In this document: in pieces, positions 5,264 through 6,343 of the stretch
Numbering within the stretch: the first letter of the stretch is position 1
How the letters are laid out: every line of letters begins with the position of its first letter
NCBI GenBank assembly: GCA_017502425.1
Contig: JAFVVB010000156.1
Span: forward strand, 1 to 6,343
DNA from: Ruminococcus sp.
GTDB lineage: Bacteria; Bacillota; Clostridia; Oscillospirales; Acutalibacteraceae
DNA length: 6,343 bases
Reading direction: 5' to 3'
Translations under genes and position numbers: made by a program
The notes under the pieces: model-generated
Told to the model about the DNA's origin: nothing
What the model saw: the letters and a program-made list of their open reading frames with translations, nothing else
Databases searched by the model: none

Positions 5264-6343
5264 TTGCTTCAAATCAGAAATATATCTAAAAAATACGAGG
5301 TAGGCGGTATTATTACCAAAGCGCTTGATGAAGTTTCTCTTAGTTTAAGGGACAACGAATTCGTAGCTATTTTAGGTCCGTCTGGCTCAGGTAAAACCAC
5401 CTTGCTTAACATTATCGGCGGACTCGACCGATATGACAGCGGCGACCTTATCATCGGTGATATTTCCACTAAAAAGTACAAAGACCGCGACTGGGATTCA
5501 TACCGCAACCACACCATCGGTTTTGTATTCCAAAGCTACAACCTCATCGAACACCAATCAGTACTTTCAAACGTTGAGCTCGCGCTGACTATATCGGGTA
5601 TATCTAAGAAAGAACGCAGAAATCGTGCTACTAAAGCCTTGATTGAAGTAGGGCTCAAAGACCACATTCATAAAAAGCCTAACCAGCTCTCAGGTGGTCA
5701 GATGCAACGTGTTGCTATCGCCAGAGCACTAGTTAATAACCCTGATATTCTGCTGGCTGACGAGCCTACCGGTGCTTTAGATTCCGAGACCTCAGTACAG
5801 GTTATGGAGCTTTTAAAAGAAGTTGCCAAGGACAGACTAGTGGTTATGGTCACTCATAACCCTGAACTCGCTAAAGAATATGCTACCAGAATTGTCACCT
5901 TAAAAGACGGTAAAATCACCTCAGACTCCGACGAATTCATCGTTGATAACAAAGATGAAAAAGCTCAACATAAAAATATGGGTAAATCGAAGATGTCGTA
6001 TTTTACTGCTCTTAGTCTGAGTTTTAAAAACCTGATGACTAAAAAAGGCAGAACTATCCTCACGGCATTTGCTGGTTCTATCGGTATTATTGGTATAGCA
6101 CTGATTTTATCTTTATCAAACGGTGTTGACCAGTATATAGAAGATATCCAGCGTGACACTATGGAAAGCTATCCTATCACCATCACCGACGAAGCTATCG
6201 ATATGACCGCTTTCATGGATATGAGAGGTAAAACGATAGAGGCAGAAAATAACAAAGCCAGTTTCGACCAGACGGCAGTAAACGCAGGTTACGATGAGCT
6301 AAAACTCAGCGAATCCATCTTCTCTTCTGTCACAGAAAACGAC
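5264..6343 (+). CDS. MacB-like ABC transporter, ATPase-permease fusion, 3' end outside window
   Basis: The first 360 codons of a fused ABC transporter; the frame is open to the last base. Residues 1-225 are a LolD/MacB-type ATPase with all motifs intact: Walker A GPSGSGKT (38-45), Q-loop Q90, signature LSGGQMQR (142-149), Walker B ILLADE (162-167) with E167 and the H-loop H198. A charged linker (about 220-245) leads to SFKNLMTKKGRTILT (253-267) and a transmembrane helix (about 264-284), as in permeases of the MacB/FtsX class. The extracellular domain then begins and is cut at the edge. Such fusions in Firmicutes usually run to 750-1,200 residues, so more than half may be missing. Members of this class act as mechanotransmission pumps for peptides, antibiotics or lipoproteins; the substrate here cannot be told. 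No histidine-kinase/regulator pair of the Bce type is in the window. The gene follows a terminator and appears to start its own unit. Confidence 0.92.
   Translation, partial: MLQIRNISKKYEVGGIITKALDEVSLSLRDNEFVAILGPSGSGKTTLLNIIGGLDRYDSGDLIIGDISTKKYKDRDWDSYRNHTIGFVFQSYNLIEHQSVLSNVELALTISGISKKERRNRATKALIEVGLKDHIHKKPNQLSGGQMQRVAIARALVNNPDILLADEPTGALDSETSVQVMELLKEVAKDRLVVMVTHNPELAKEYATRIVTLKDGKITSDSDEFIVDNKDEKAQHKNMGKSKMSYFTALSLSFKNLMTKKGRTILTAFAGSIGIIGIALILSLSNGVDQYIEDIQRDTMESYPITITDEAIDMTAFMDMRGKTIEAENNKASFDQTAVNAGYDELKLSESIFSSVTEND

Noticed and set aside
5269..5517. Minus-strand open frame of 82 codons
   Set aside because: It lies opposite the Walker A and Q-loop region of the ABC transporter, whose + strand protein is unmistakable, and it has no independent features.
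1..6343. CRISPR arrays, tRNA or rRNA genes, insertion sequences, integrases, riboswitches
   Set aside because: No regularly spaced repeats, cloverleaf-like sequences, transposase motifs or recognisable riboswitch cores were seen on reading; the longest intergenic gap is about 160 bases.

Overview
The window reads like chromosomal DNA of an endospore-forming Firmicute, probably a clostridial or oscillospiral gut-type bacterium. The evidence is a near-canonical SpoVT, strong AGGAGG-type ribosome binding sites, and a MacB-like ATPase-permease fusion of the kind common in that group. The species cannot be named from the sequence. All six genes lie on the + strand, and both window edges cut through a gene.

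Bases 1-3059 hold a tight, AT-rich, three-gene operon with overlapping stops and starts: a LicA-type choline kinase (its 5' end is outside the window), a LicC-type CTP:phosphocholine cytidylyltransferase, and a BCCT-family transporter. Together they would import choline, phosphorylate it and activate it to CDP-choline, the donor for phosphocholine decoration of surface glycans. The transporter keeps the aromatic cage that binds quaternary ammonium compounds. It also has an Asp where betaine-specific BetP has a Gly, which points to choline. No LicD-type phosphocholine transferase is visible; it may lie upstream.

Bases 3060-3727 hold spoVT, the forespore AbrB/GAF regulator, ending in a clear intrinsic terminator. 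Its ribosome binding site lies completely inside the right arm of a 15-bp inverted repeat. A sigma-G-like promoter candidate ends in the loop of that repeat. A forespore transcript starting there would lack the left arm, while read-through from the phosphocholine operon would carry the whole hairpin with the ribosome binding site paired.

Bases 3728-5179 hold a promoter (a perfect TTGACA box), an exported or membrane-anchored protein with a GH3/NagZ-like fold, and a terminator. The protein appears to be a pseudoenzyme: the general acid/base His and the nucleophile Asp are both missing, and there is no histidine anywhere after the N-terminal anchor.

Bases 5180-6343 hold a weak promoter and the first 360 codons of an ABC transporter (ATPase fused to a MacB/FtsX-like permease). 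It starts at TTG and runs off the right edge. Base composition shifts sharply between the AT-rich operon and spoVT, which suggests the phosphocholine module was acquired separately.
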